A stretch of DNA of 64,000 nucleotides, from the NCBI RefSeq assembly GCF_002915575.1, contig NZ_PQGD01000019.1, forward strand, positions 1 to 64,000, read 5' to 3'. The position numbers were made by a program, and so were the translations under genes. Positions 20,785 to 30,351 of the stretch are shown one piece after another (positions within the stretch are counted from its first letter, which is position 1; each line of letters starts with the position of its first letter). The DNA comes from Superficieibacter electus (lineage in GTDB: Bacteria > Pseudomonadota > Gammaproteobacteria > Enterobacterales > Enterobacteriaceae). Under the pieces are notes generated by a model. That model had not been told where the DNA came from, ran no database searches, and was given only the letters and a program-made list of their open reading frames with translations.

Positions 20785-23700
20785 ATGAAAAAGAAAGTTA
20801 TCACTGCCGCTGTTGCGATAGCCCTGCAAACCTATTATTACCCGGCCGTCGCTGCTGAGAGCAATGATGATGATAAGCATTGCCCTGCGAATATTTCCGC
20901 CCTTTCCAAAGCAGAACGAGACAAACTCTCCCCAACCTGCCTGATCGAGGAAGAGGAAAACGATAACCGTTGGATGTGGATCGCCGGTGGCACCGCCGCG
21001 ATAATAGCCGGGGTAGCGGCAGGGATAAACCACAGTGACAGTGATAGCTCTCAACATCCTGATCCGTCACCGCTCCCGCCAGATGACGGTGGAAATGTTC
21101 CCCCTCCTGACGATGGTAGCGATGATAATGTGGTGCCGCCCAGCGGTGGCGGAGGTGATGTAGTTCCACCGGACGACGGTGGTGATGACGATGTAGTTCC
21201 GCCCGACGACGGCGGCGACGATGACGTGGTTCCGCCCGACGACGGTGGCGATGACGATGTAGTTCCGCCCGACGACGGTGGCGACGACGACGTGACCCCG
21301 CCCGATCCGGACGGCGGCGGCACCGCAATCAAAACCTTTATCAACGGCGTAACGCTGGATGAAACACAAAATAGCTTAACATTCAGCGATATTAAATTAG
21401 ATAACGGCAAACACATCGGCGGCGCAGTCCTGACCTATTCCAAAGAGGGCGAACAATGGCTGTTGACCACTGCGGACGGTACTAAAACGCTGAACGTCAG
21501 CGGCTGGAACGTCACCGATGACAACGCCGCCGTGATTGAAGGCACCCAGCCGAACGGCCTGTACTGGAAATACGACAGCCGGGGCTATCTGATCCTCGCG
21601 GATGAAGAGACGACGGTCATTCGCGATCAGGCTGAAACCACCACCGATCGCGGAATGACTGTTAGCGGCCAGGGTAAAACTGGCGTCATCATCAGCGGCG
21701 ATAGCACGAAAAATACCCTCAATGGCGGCTCAACCGTCACCGACGGTGCCGTTGGGCTGGTCATTACCGGCGACAACACCGCCAACACCATTGCGGGTCA
21801 GTCCACCGTGGACGGTGCCACCGGCGCGCTGATTTCCGGCAATGGCTCACAAACCAAAATTTCAGGCGGGATTACCGTTCGCGGCGGCGGAACAGGTCTG
21901 GTGGTCGATGGCGATAATATCACCCTCGACAACGCCGGCATTTCAGATCTCAGCGGGGAAGGCTCTACCGGCTCCATTATTTACGGTAACAGCGCGCATG
22001 TGATTAATGACGGCGAGATGACCATCACCGATGGCGCTACCGGCGGGAAAATCACTGGTAATGACGCCATTATTGAAAACCTGGGCAATACCACCATCAG
22101 CGGCGAAAACTCCACCGCGCTGTACGTCGAAGGCGATGGCACCACCCTTACTAGTGAAGGCACGCAAATTATCACCGATCACGCCACCGGCACACATATT
22201 GTCGGCGATAACACCAGCGTGGCAATGACAGGAGATATCAGCGTCGACAGCGGCGGCACCGCCATGATTATTGACGGTAACAACGCGAAAGTGGATATCA
22301 CCGGCAAATCGGAGATCAACGGTAAGGATTCCCGAGGTTCCGTCATCAATGGCAATGGCGCGCAGATCGACAATAAAGGTGAGATGGTTGTTACCAACGG
22401 TGCCATTGGCGGGATCATCAACGGCGATAACACCAACATCACTAACGAAGGGAATTCCACCGTCAGCGGTGAGGGTTCCGTCGCACTGGACGTTGAGGGC
22501 AATTACACCACCATTATTAGTGAGGGGACCCAAAATATCTCCGATGGCGCAACCGGTATCGATATCAACGGCGACGATGCGAAGGCAATGATCACCGGTG
22601 ACATCACCGTCGACAGCAGCGGTACAGCCATGCGTATTGACGGTAACGATGCAAAAGTGAAGATCACCGGCAATTCCACCATTACGGGCCAGGGTTCCAC
22701 CGGCACCACTGTCGCGGGTGATTACACGCGTCTGACCAATGAAGGGAAACTGGACGTTGCCGACGGCGGCATTGGCGCAAAAATCACTGGCGATCACGCG
22801 GCCATCGATAATGAAGGTGATATTACGGTCGACGGCACAGGCTCAACGGCCTTGTATGTCGACGGGGATTACGCGCTTATCCTCAGCCAGGGCGCACAGA
22901 CCATTCAAAATGGCGCAATAGGTACATACATTGACGGTAACAATACTCGTATCGCCAACACGGGGGATATCTTCGTCGATGGTACAGGCAGTATCGCCGC
23001 CATTATCGACGGCAATGATTCCAGCCTGACGCAAACCGGCGATATGCTGGTCACCAATAGCGCAACCGGCATTATTACCTACGGCACAAATAGCACCACG
23101 ACAAACACTGGCAATGTCACGATACGCGATGATGGCTCTACCGGCTTTATTGTCGCAGGCAAAGATAACACCTTTAAAAACAAAGGCGATATCGACATCA
23201 GCCTGAACGGCACCGGCACGCTGGTCAGCGGCGATGGGGCGCAGGTCACGCTTGATGGCAATATCAATGTCGATTCAGTACAGGACAGCAATGGCGTCTA
23301 TCATGGCGGCACGGGCGTCGAGATTACAGGAAACAACACCACAACGGCCATTGACGGCAACCTCACCCTCAACGCCGACTATGCCAGCAATAGCATGATA
23401 GATTCCAGCGATACGCTGTCTGGCATCACTATCAACGGCAATAATAATCAGGTGGCGTTGAACGGCGAGCTGGCGATTAATATGAACGATCTCAGCAGCG
23501 TCGACGATCAGTACTTAGATACCATCGGTCTGAACGTTGAAGGCGACGGCAACAGTGTCAATTTAGCGGGCGGTTTTAATATTACCCGCAATACCGCCCA
23601 GGACTACTCTGCCTCCCCCATCGTCGGTATCAATATTGATGGCAACAGCGACGTTACCCTAAACGGTCATTCTCAGGTGGATCTCACCGATGTATTAGGT

Positions 23701-26700
23701 GGGAATACCGTGATGGTTAATGTGAAAAACGGCGGCTCAATGGTATTGAGCGACAGCTCCGTCATTGACGTTCGTTATAACATCATCGTTAATTATATCT
23801 ATACAGATGCCGCACTGCTGATGGCCAAAGGAGAAGGCTCTTCCATTGATAATCAGGGCACGATCAATTCTGAGGGCATGATGACGTTTATGCGCGCCAG
23901 CAATGGCGCACAGAGCAGCAATAGCGGCAGTATTACCTCGGTGACCAATAACGACAATTTTGGACGAACGTCAGCTATGGTCGCTAGCGGAAAAGGATCG
24001 ACGGCGGAAAATAACGCGGGCGGCGACATTACGCTGGTAAGTGGTACAGCCCCCTCGTACATCGGAGGGATCGTCACCTATCCCCAGGCCTGGTATAACA
24101 ATACCGCCTACGGCATGCTGGCCTATGACTACGGTGCGGTAAAGAATGATAAAGACGCATCGATATCGGTGTATGGCGCTGGGCTTTACGGTATGGGCGC
24201 CAGCAAAGGCACCGCGGTCAACGCAGGCGATATTTATGTTGACGGCTTTAAGCAGAAACTGGATGAAAACGGTAACATCATCGGTGAAAGTTACTGGTCA
24301 ACCAGCCACCATGAACTTCCCAGCGCAGGGATGATTGCAGGCTCCGATGATAGCAGCAGCAGCGGCGACGCCACCGTCATTAATACGGGCGACATCACCG
24401 TGCATAACGCTGGCTATGGCATGACCGCCATGTACGGCGGTACGGCTATTAACCAGGGCACTATCACCCTGAACGCGGATAAAGGCGTTACCGGTGTAAC
24501 TAACCAACTGGTCGGTATGGCGGCGTTCTGGGGCGGTACGGTCGTCAACGATACGACAGGCGTCATCAATATTGACGCCGACTACGGCCAGGCGTTCTAC
24601 AACGATGGTACCGGCTATATCATCAACAATGGTTCTATCAACCTTAACGGCGCAAATATGGATGCCAACGATCCGCATATGGGCGCCACAGCCACCGATA
24701 AAATCTGGATACCATCTCTCCCTGGCAGCGGCGACAGCGACACCCAAACCTCCGCCCCCGGATTCCTCACCACGGAGGCGCTGGCGAACTACGGTAACGA
24801 AACGCTTAACGGCGATCTGTACGCCAACGACTGGCTGTACAACGAAACGGACGCCAGCCTGACGGTCAACGGCGAACTGGCGATTGGCAGCGGTGGTCTG
24901 GAGAACAAGGGGACGCTGAATGCCGATACTATCAACACCAGTTACAGTCTTTACAACCGTGCGGGCGGCAGCATCACCACCGATCGGCTCTACATTAATG
25001 GCGACAGCACCTTCTTTAACGAAGGCGATTTTACCGGCTCTATCGCAACGAACAGCTACAAACAGGAGATCGTTAACACCGGCAATATGACCGTGGCGGA
25101 AGACGGAAAATCGCTGGTCTCCGGCAGCTTCTACTTCTATAACCAGGAAGGTGCGACGCTTACCAACAGCGGCAACGCGGTAAAGGGTGGTGAAAACACC
25201 ATCATCAATATGACCCGCGCCAACGAATCACTGACTCAGGTTAACAGCGGCACCATCACCGCCACCAACGGCTACAGCGCCATCACTACCGCCAACGGCA
25301 GCGAAAGCCCTAAATGGATCTGGAACACCGAAACTGGCGTTATCAACGGCATCAACCCGGATGCGCCGCTGATTAACCTCGGGCGCGGCTACAACTTCGG
25401 CAATGAAGGCACCATCAATATCCAGGGCGACAACGCTATCGCCATCAACGGCAGTACAACCAGCTATATGGTAAATCTCGTTAACGCTGGCACCATCAAC
25501 GTCGGTACCGAACAGGGCAAAGCGGAGGGTACCAACGGCACCGGGCTTATCGGCATCAAAGGTAATGGTAATGCGACCACCATCAACAACACTGCGGATG
25601 GAGTGATCAACGTCTATGCCGATAACTCTTACGCTTTTGGCGGCAAAACCAAAGCCATCATCAACAACGGCGAGATCAACCTGCTATGTGATACCGGCTG
25701 CGGCATCTACGCGCCGGGCACTACCGGTACGCAAAACGATCATAACGGTACGGCGGATATTGCCATCCCGGCTGCCGGTACGGCGCCTTCCGAAGGCAAC
25801 GTTCCTGACGCCCCGGCCGATCCAAACGCGCCGCAGCAGCTTTCCAACTACATTGTCGGCACCAACGCCGACGGCAGCTCCGGCACCCTGAACGCCAACA
25901 ATCTGGTGATTGGCGACAACGTGGCGGTCGGCACCGGCTTTACCGCCGGCACAGCTGACACGACAGTCGTCGTCGATAACGCCTTTACCGGCAGCAATAT
26001 CCAGGGCGCGGAAAATATCACCTCCACCAGCGTGGTCTGGAACGCCCAGGGCAGCACCGACGCCGACGGCAACGTCGACGTCACCATGACCAAAAACGCC
26101 TACGTCGATGTCACGACCGACAGCAGCGTAGACAGCGTGGCGCAGGCGCTGGATGCCGGTTATACCAACAACGAGCTGTACACCAGCCTCAACGTGGGCA
26201 CCTCCGCCGAACTGAACAACGCACTGAAGCAGGTGAGCGGCAGCCAGGCGACCACCGTGTTCCGTGAGGCCCGCGTGCTGAGCAACCGCTTCAACATGCT
26301 GGCCGACGCCGCGCCGCAGGTGAAAGAAGGTCTGGCCTTTAACGTGGTGGCAAAAGGCGACCCGCGTGCAGAACTGGGCAACGACACCCAGTACGACATG
26401 CTGGCGCTGCGCCAGAAGCTGGATTTAACCGCCAGCCAGAACCTGACGCTGGAATACGGTATCGCCCGTCTGGACGGCGACGGTGCGCAGAACGCGGGCG
26501 ATAACGGCCTGACCGGCGGCTACAGCCAGTTCTTCGGCCTGAAGCACAGCATGACGTTCGATAACGGCCTGAGCTGGAATAACGCTCTGCGCTACGACGT
26601 GCATAACCTCGACAGCAGCCGCTCTGTTTCGTATGGCGATGTCAACAAAACCGCCGATTCGGATACCCGTCAACAGTATCTTGAGTTCCGCAGCGAAGGG

Positions 26701-27153
26701 GCAAAAACCTTTACGCTGATGGAAGATGCGCTGAAAGTGACGCCGTATGCTGGAGTGAAATTCCGTCATACGCTGGAAGATGGCTACAAAGAGCGCAGCG
26801 CCGGGGATTTCAACCTGAGCATGAGCGCGGGTAGCGAAACGGCGGTTGATTCCGTTGTCGGCCTGAAACTGGATTACGCAGGGGATAACGGCTGGAGCGC
26901 AACGGCGATGCTGGAAGGCGGCCCGAACCTGAGCTACAGCAAAAGCCAGCGTAACGCGTCTCTGCAAGGGGCAGCAGGCCAGTCCTTTAGCGTGGATGAC
27001 GGCCAGAAAGGCGGCGGCGTTAACGGTCTGGCGACGGTGGGCGTGAAGTACAGCAGCAACGACACCACGCTGCACCTGGATGCTTACCAGTGGAAAGAAG
27101 ACAATATTAGCGACAAAGGCTTTATGTTGAATATCAAAAAAACATTCCGTTAA
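20785..27153 (+). CDS. bigA: Giant autotransporter adhesin, BigA-like
   Basis: The 2122-residue protein has an N-terminal signal peptide (about residues 1-24), two cysteines (33 and 52), a hydrophobic Gly/Ala segment at about 63-81 and an Asp/Pro-rich linker with four 11-residue PPDDGGDDDVV units (about 126-169). A very long Gly/Asn/Thr-rich beta-helix passenger follows, and a C-terminal beta-barrel translocator occupies about 1840-2122. Three 122-residue super-repeats of about five helix rungs each lie around 440-805. Salmonella carries bigA at the same place beside cysG, which supports the name. The expected role is surface adhesion. AAGGA lies 8 bases before the ATG. Only an imperfect hairpin at 27166-27190 follows. 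Confidence 0.85.
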   Translation: MKKKVITAAVAIALQTYYYPAVAAESNDDDKHCPANISALSKAERDKLSPTCLIEEEENDNRWMWIAGGTAAIIAGVAAGINHSDSDSSQHPDPSPLPPDDGGNVPPPDDGSDDNVVPPSGGGGDVVPPDDGGDDDVVPPDDGGDDDVVPPDDGGDDDVVPPDDGGDDDVTPPDPDGGGTAIKTFINGVTLDETQNSLTFSDIKLDNGKHIGGAVLTYSKEGEQWLLTTADGTKTLNVSGWNVTDDNAAVIEGTQPNGLYWKYDSRGYLILADEETTVIRDQAETTTDRGMTVSGQGKTGVIISGDSTKNTLNGGSTVTDGAVGLVITGDNTANTIAGQSTVDGATGALISGNGSQTKISGGITVRGGGTGLVVDGDNITLDNAGISDLSGEGSTGSIIYGNSAHVINDGEMTITDGATGGKITGNDAIIENLGNTTISGENSTALYVEGDGTTLTSEGTQIITDHATGTHIVGDNTSVAMTGDISVDSGGTAMIIDGNNAKVDITGKSEINGKDSRGSVINGNGAQIDNKGEMVVTNGAIGGIINGDNTNITNEGNSTVSGEGSVALDVEGNYTTIISEGTQNISDGATGIDINGDDAKAMITGDITVDSSGTAMRIDGNDAKVKITGNSTITGQGSTGTTVAGDYTRLTNEGKLDVADGGIGAKITGDHAAIDNEGDITVDGTGSTALYVDGDYALILSQGAQTIQNGAIGTYIDGNNTRIANTGDIFVDGTGSIAAIIDGNDSSLTQTGDMLVTNSATGIITYGTNSTTTNTGNVTIRDDGSTGFIVAGKDNTFKNKGDIDISLNGTGTLVSGDGAQVTLDGNINVDSVQDSNGVYHGGTGVEITGNNTTTAIDGNLTLNADYASNSMIDSSDTLSGITINGNNNQVALNGELAINMNDLSSVDDQYLDTIGLNVEGDGNSVNLAGGFNITRNTAQDYSASPIVGINIDGNSDVTLNGHSQVDLTDVLGGNTVMVNVKNGGSMVLSDSSVIDVRYNIIVNYIYTDAALLMAKGEGSSIDNQGTINSEGMMTFMRASNGAQSSNSGSITSVTNNDNFGRTSAMVASGKGSTAENNAGGDITLVSGTAPSYIGGIVTYPQAWYNNTAYGMLAYDYGAVKNDKDASISVYGAGLYGMGASKGTAVNAGDIYVDGFKQKLDENGNIIGESYWSTSHHELPSAGMIAGSDDSSSSGDATVINTGDITVHNAGYGMTAMYGGTAINQGTITLNADKGVTGVTNQLVGMAAFWGGTVVNDTTGVINIDADYGQAFYNDGTGYIINNGSINLNGANMDANDPHMGATATDKIWIPSLPGSGDSDTQTSAPGFLTTEALANYGNETLNGDLYANDWLYNETDASLTVNGELAIGSGGLENKGTLNADTINTSYSLYNRAGGSITTDRLYINGDSTFFNEGDFTGSIATNSYKQEIVNTGNMTVAEDGKSLVSGSFYFYNQEGATLTNSGNAVKGGENTIINMTRANESLTQVNSGTITATNGYSAITTANGSESPKWIWNTETGVINGINPDAPLINLGRGYNFGNEGTINIQGDNAIAINGSTTSYMVNLVNAGTINVGTEQGKAEGTNGTGLIGIKGNGNATTINNTADGVINVYADNSYAFGGKTKAIINNGEINLLCDTGCGIYAPGTTGTQNDHNGTADIAIPAAGTAPSEGNVPDAPADPNAPQQLSNYIVGTNADGSSGTLNANNLVIGDNVAVGTGFTAGTADTTVVVDNAFTGSNIQGAENITSTSVVWNAQGSTDADGNVDVTMTKNAYVDVTTDSSVDSVAQALDAGYTNNELYTSLNVGTSAELNNALKQVSGSQATTVFREARVLSNRFNMLADAAPQVKEGLAFNVVAKGDPRAELGNDTQYDMLALRQKLDLTASQNLTLEYGIARLDGDGAQNAGDNGLTGGYSQFFGLKHSMTFDNGLSWNNALRYDVHNLDSSRSVSYGDVNKTADSDTRQQYLEFRSEGAKTFTLMEDALKVTPYAGVKFRHTLEDGYKERSAGDFNLSMSAGSETAVDSVVGLKLDYAGDNGWSATAMLEGGPNLSYSKSQRNASLQGAAGQSFSVDDGQKGGGVNGLATVGVKYSSNDTTLHLDAYQWKEDNISDKGFMLNIKKTFR
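21160..21300 (+). repeat. 33-bp tandem repeats inside the bigA-type gene
   Basis: Units starting at 21160, 21193, 21226 and 21259 repeat every 33 bp in frame and encode the acidic PPDDGGDDDVV linker. A fifth degenerate unit starts at 21292. Being a multiple of three, copy-number change would lengthen or shorten the linker without breaking the frame. Confidence 0.9.
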
Positions 27154-27362
27154 TTAACTACCACGGCCCGGCGAGCGTTTTTCGCTGGGCTATTTAATCT
27201 TCTGTTATTTCCCGTTTAATTCGAATCACAATTTACCCCCACAACAAAGTCCTGATCTGGACTATTTCTACCTGGTGTTTATTGTTATGGTATCAAGCGC
27301 GAAATGGATTTTTTCCATTTATTTTCTCGTTATATAGATACTTCTCCAGGAAGGATTTTGTT

Positions 27363-27533
27363 ATGTTAAAAGTTGTTAAAATTGCTGTTGTAGCTGGTAT
27401 CCTGGCAACACTGACCGCTTGTACTGGTCACATCGAAAACAAAAAAAATAACTGTAGCTACGATTACCTGCTGCATCCGGCTATTTCTATTTCCAAAATT
27501 ATTGGCGGTTGCGGCCCGGCTGCCGATCAGTAA
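27363..27533 (+). CDS. yhfL: Small lipoprotein YhfL
   Basis: The 56-residue precursor has a lipoprotein signal ending LATLTAC, so lipidation at that cysteine would leave a mature peptide of about 37 residues with three further cysteines. Sequence after it (TGHIENKKNNCSYDYLLHP) matches E. coli YhfL, which has no known function. The ATG at 27363 follows an AGGAAGG site. In E. coli yhfL directly follows cysG; here the autotransporter gene separates them. Confidence 0.93.
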   Translation: MLKVVKIAVVAGILATLTACTGHIENKKNNCSYDYLLHPAISISKIIGGCGPAADQ

Positions 27534-27555
27534 TCGACAGCATTATTGCATACAT

Positions 27556-27583
27556 AAAAAACCGGGCTTGCCCGGTTTTTTTT
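27556..27583. terminator. Bidirectional terminator between yhfL and yhfS
   Basis: AAAAAACCGGGC (27556-27567) pairs with GCCCGGTTTTTT (27570-27581). A and T tracts flank the GC stem on both sides, so it can end both the rightward yhfL and the leftward yhf operon, whose last stop codon abuts it at 27582. Confidence 0.92.
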
Positions 27584-28664
27584 ATAACGTCAGGCAACTC
27601 TCACGTAATATTCGTAATACGGTTTCTTCACCACTTCGATTCGGATTAATACGGATCGTATCATGCTCCGCTCCCGGATTTGCTTCCCTGAACGTTCCAG
27701 AAAGTCGATAAAACAGCGGCGGAATTTCATATTTCGATTCCGCACCAACCGGCCACGGTAAAGCGCCAAAACGCGGCGCGTTTTCCAGCACCTGACGAGC
27801 GATAGGTTTCTGAAAAGTGACCAGCAGTACTTTAGATTGCGCGTTGGCTATCACGGCATGTTTCACCTGCGCTATCGCCCCCTGATTCAACATCAGACAC
27901 AGGCGTTCCGTGACGCCAGCCTGAACGGCATGCATTACGGGTGCCATGACCATTCCCCGTAATACCTCCAGCGCCTGGCCTCCCTGGATCTGACTGCCGC
28001 CGGAATACATTGTCGCGCGAATACGCATGATGGCTTCATGGTTACCCACTACTGCTCCCACGCCTTCCGGACCAAAGAGCTTAAAGCAGGAAAAGGTCGA
28101 CAGCGTGGCACCATACTCGCAGCCGATAGCCGCGACTTTCATGACCGCATAATTATCATCCGTAAGAACCGGAATGGCCTGTGCCGTAAGGCTTTTTACC
28201 ACGTCAGCCAGCTGATACCGATCCTCTGGTTGCTGCCGGGTGTGCTGAACCAGCGCGGCATGCGGATGATGACGCGCCGCCTGCGCTAACGCCTGCGAAT
28301 CGTTAAAATCCACTCGCACCAACGCCAGCCCCATCTGCTGCGCGATGGTTGCCGTGGTCGGATAGAGTGGTGCATCATGAACCAGCAACCGCCCACCGGC
28401 AGGGATCAGCGCCGCAAGCCCGGCGCGTATCGCCCCGGTGCCCGCGCCCTGTACCAGCACAGCCGCCTGCGCCCGAAAAAAAGCCGCCAGCACGGCCTCA
28501 ACACGCTGAGTCGTTCCCGGCTGGTTAAGACCTGGGGTCAAGCCCATATCACCGCCACGCAGAAACTCCGCGTCGGGAAAATGGCGACAGATGGCGTCTA
28601 CCAGCGCAAACTGTTTATGCTGTGCCTCTGTGAGCGTTAGACTCTGTAGCGGGTACGTTTCCAT
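27582..28664 (-). CDS. yhfS: PLP-dependent aminotransferase-like protein YhfS
   Basis: The 360-residue protein is a fold-type I PLP enzyme matching E. coli YhfS. Visible elements are the GAGTGAIRAGL cofactor phosphate region, the aspartate in LTDDNYAVMK, and the probable Schiff-base lysine in STFSCFKLFGPEG. Reaction and substrate are unknown. It is the last gene of the leftward yhfZ-S operon and lies 10 bp from yhfT. A PLP lyase or desulfurase-type reaction is as likely as transamination. Confidence 0.88.
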   Translation of the reverse strand: METYPLQSLTLTEAQHKQFALVDAICRHFPDAEFLRGGDMGLTPGLNQPGTTQRVEAVLAAFFRAQAAVLVQGAGTGAIRAGLAALIPAGGRLLVHDAPLYPTTATIAQQMGLALVRVDFNDSQALAQAARHHPHAALVQHTRQQPEDRYQLADVVKSLTAQAIPVLTDDNYAVMKVAAIGCEYGATLSTFSCFKLFGPEGVGAVVGNHEAIMRIRATMYSGGSQIQGGQALEVLRGMVMAPVMHAVQAGVTERLCLMLNQGAIAQVKHAVIANAQSKVLLVTFQKPIARQVLENAPRFGALPWPVGAESKYEIPPLFYRLSGTFREANPGAEHDTIRINPNRSGEETVLRILRESCLTL

Positions 28665-28674
28665 TTTCGCCTCC

Positions 28675-29979
28675 TCAGACCGGGATAAACAGCCCGCACC
28701 AGTACAGAATATTTAATACGATCCCGGTGATCAGCACCGCCACCACCGGCGAAGCCATTTTTTGCACCGGACGTCCCAGTGATTCGTTGAGGAAATAGAG
28801 CGCCGCCGCAATCGTGAAACCGGTATAGCCCGCCATTTTAATGGCGGCAAAAATCGAACCAACCAGCAACGCCATTTCCATCAGCATATTCATCGCGTTA
28901 CGGATGTTGTCTGAGGCATTGCGCACGGAAGGATAGCGTCCCAGCCATTTGCCAATCGACCGCAGCAGCAGAACTTCGGCAGAAATCACCACCGCCCCCA
29001 CGATAAAAGCCATAAAAGGATTGGCGATTAAATAGCCCACGGCATACACAAAGGTGAAACCCGCCACTGCATAAACACCCGTCGCCAGCGCCGTGGTGGC
29101 GATCAGCGGCACAAATCCCAGACCGCGCATAAATTCCGCCAGCGCGGCCTGATGGATCAGGGTCTGCGATTCCGCCGGGTCCAGTCCGGCAGTGTAGGCT
29201 TTCTCAAGTGTAAAGATGGAGACCTCTGAACCGGCAAAAATTTTCATGCTGGCCACAACGGCAATCAGCCCGCCGACAATGGCGATAAACGGCAGATTTT
29301 TAATGATCCGCGACGTTCGTTCCTCAAACACCGATACACCGGTATCATCCTGTTCACGCTCGCTGCGGGTACGATGATCCTGCACAATCGCTATGCCCAG
29401 CAGCATTACCATGCCGATGAAAATCTCAATCGATTCCGGGTTCAGGTGCGGGAAAAAGCGCACCACCAGAACGCGGGTCATCAAGACCACCGCCGCCGCA
29501 AACAGGCTGTTTTTCCAGCCGAACTGATAAAAAATCGCCACCAGCGGAAACAGGGCAAAAGCCGACACCACCGGAGAACTCAGCTCGCCCAGCGATCCGA
29601 GCACATCCACGGGCAGTGCGGTGAGCAGATGGTTCACCGGGATCAGACAGGTGAGGATCAGAATGCCCCACACCGCGCCCAGCCCGAATGCCAGCCAGCC
29701 GTTAATCGCCAGTACGCCAAGAATGTCGGTGGGCAAAAACAACAGCCAGCTATTCAACAAACCGGTCTTTAGCGTGAAGGAGATCCCTACTGAGGCGACA
29801 AAGCCAATGCTCAGACCAAAGGCAATACTACCCGCTTCCCGGCGGTTCATATTGCCTTCTATCAGCTGTGGCAGAATGGGACGGATACCGTCATGAAAAA
29901 CCGCCGCCGATTTATGCGCCAGCAGCGCGGTCATTCCGGTCAGACAAGCAACGATCAGAATCTGAATATAGAAATCCAT
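28675..29979 (-). CDS. yhfT: Predicted inner-membrane transporter YhfT
   Basis: The 434-residue protein has about ten to twelve hydrophobic helices and matches E. coli YhfT in length and sequence. No charged transport motif can be assigned. Tight packing with yhfU (9 bp) and the enzyme genes suggests it imports the compound that the operon processes, which is inference. The start MDFYIQILIVACLTG leads straight into the first helix. Confidence 0.88.
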   Translation of the reverse strand: MDFYIQILIVACLTGMTALLAHKSAAVFHDGIRPILPQLIEGNMNRREAGSIAFGLSIGFVASVGISFTLKTGLLNSWLLFLPTDILGVLAINGWLAFGLGAVWGILILTCLIPVNHLLTALPVDVLGSLGELSSPVVSAFALFPLVAIFYQFGWKNSLFAAAVVLMTRVLVVRFFPHLNPESIEIFIGMVMLLGIAIVQDHRTRSEREQDDTGVSVFEERTSRIIKNLPFIAIVGGLIAVVASMKIFAGSEVSIFTLEKAYTAGLDPAESQTLIHQAALAEFMRGLGFVPLIATTALATGVYAVAGFTFVYAVGYLIANPFMAFIVGAVVISAEVLLLRSIGKWLGRYPSVRNASDNIRNAMNMLMEMALLVGSIFAAIKMAGYTGFTIAAALYFLNESLGRPVQKMASPVVAVLITGIVLNILYWCGLFIPV

Positions 29980-29988
29980 CGTGGCGTC

Positions 29989-30342
29989 CTATTTTAAGTG
30001 GGCAACCAGCATCGGAATCGCATGTTCGATATGCTCTACCGACAGACCAAAGGCAACCTTACCTTCCGCAACCATTTTGGCGATCTGCTCGTCTTTCGCC
30101 TTGATGCCCGGTTTGGCAATGGTGCAGCTTTTGTTATAACCAATAACCGCGATCGCAATGGATAACGCCGCCCCTGCGCCGGTATTACACGCGCCGATGT
30201 AATAATCCAGCTGTCCGGATTTCACTTTCATCGCCGCCTCCATGTCGTTGTAAATAAAGACCTCAAAACAGCCCGGCGCGGCGGTTTCGATCGTTTTCTT
30301 CATAAGTTCGCGCTGTAAGCCAGCAACACCGATCTTTTTCAT
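29989..30342 (-). CDS. yhfU: DUF2620 protein YhfU
   Basis: The 117-residue soluble protein begins MKKIGVAGLQRELMKKTIE and contains the glycine-rich GACNTGAGAALSIA segment typical of YhfU/DUF2620. The fold looks like a small alpha/beta domain similar in size to PTS IIB proteins, but no phosphoacceptor cysteine is seen at the expected N-terminal place. It always lies beside yhfT in related genomes I know, so it may be an accessory subunit of the transporter. Confidence 0.85.
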   Translation of the reverse strand: MKKIGVAGLQRELMKKTIETAAPGCFEVFIYNDMEAAMKVKSGQLDYYIGACNTGAGAALSIAIAVIGYNKSCTIAKPGIKAKDEQIAKMVAEGKVAFGLSVEHIEHAIPMLVAHLK

Positions 30343-30351
30343 GGGAAATCC

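Noticed and set aside
21943-22797. 284-codon antisense frame inside the autotransporter gene
   Set aside because: Its repeated pattern is the reverse of the passenger repeats; it is a by-product of the repeat structure.
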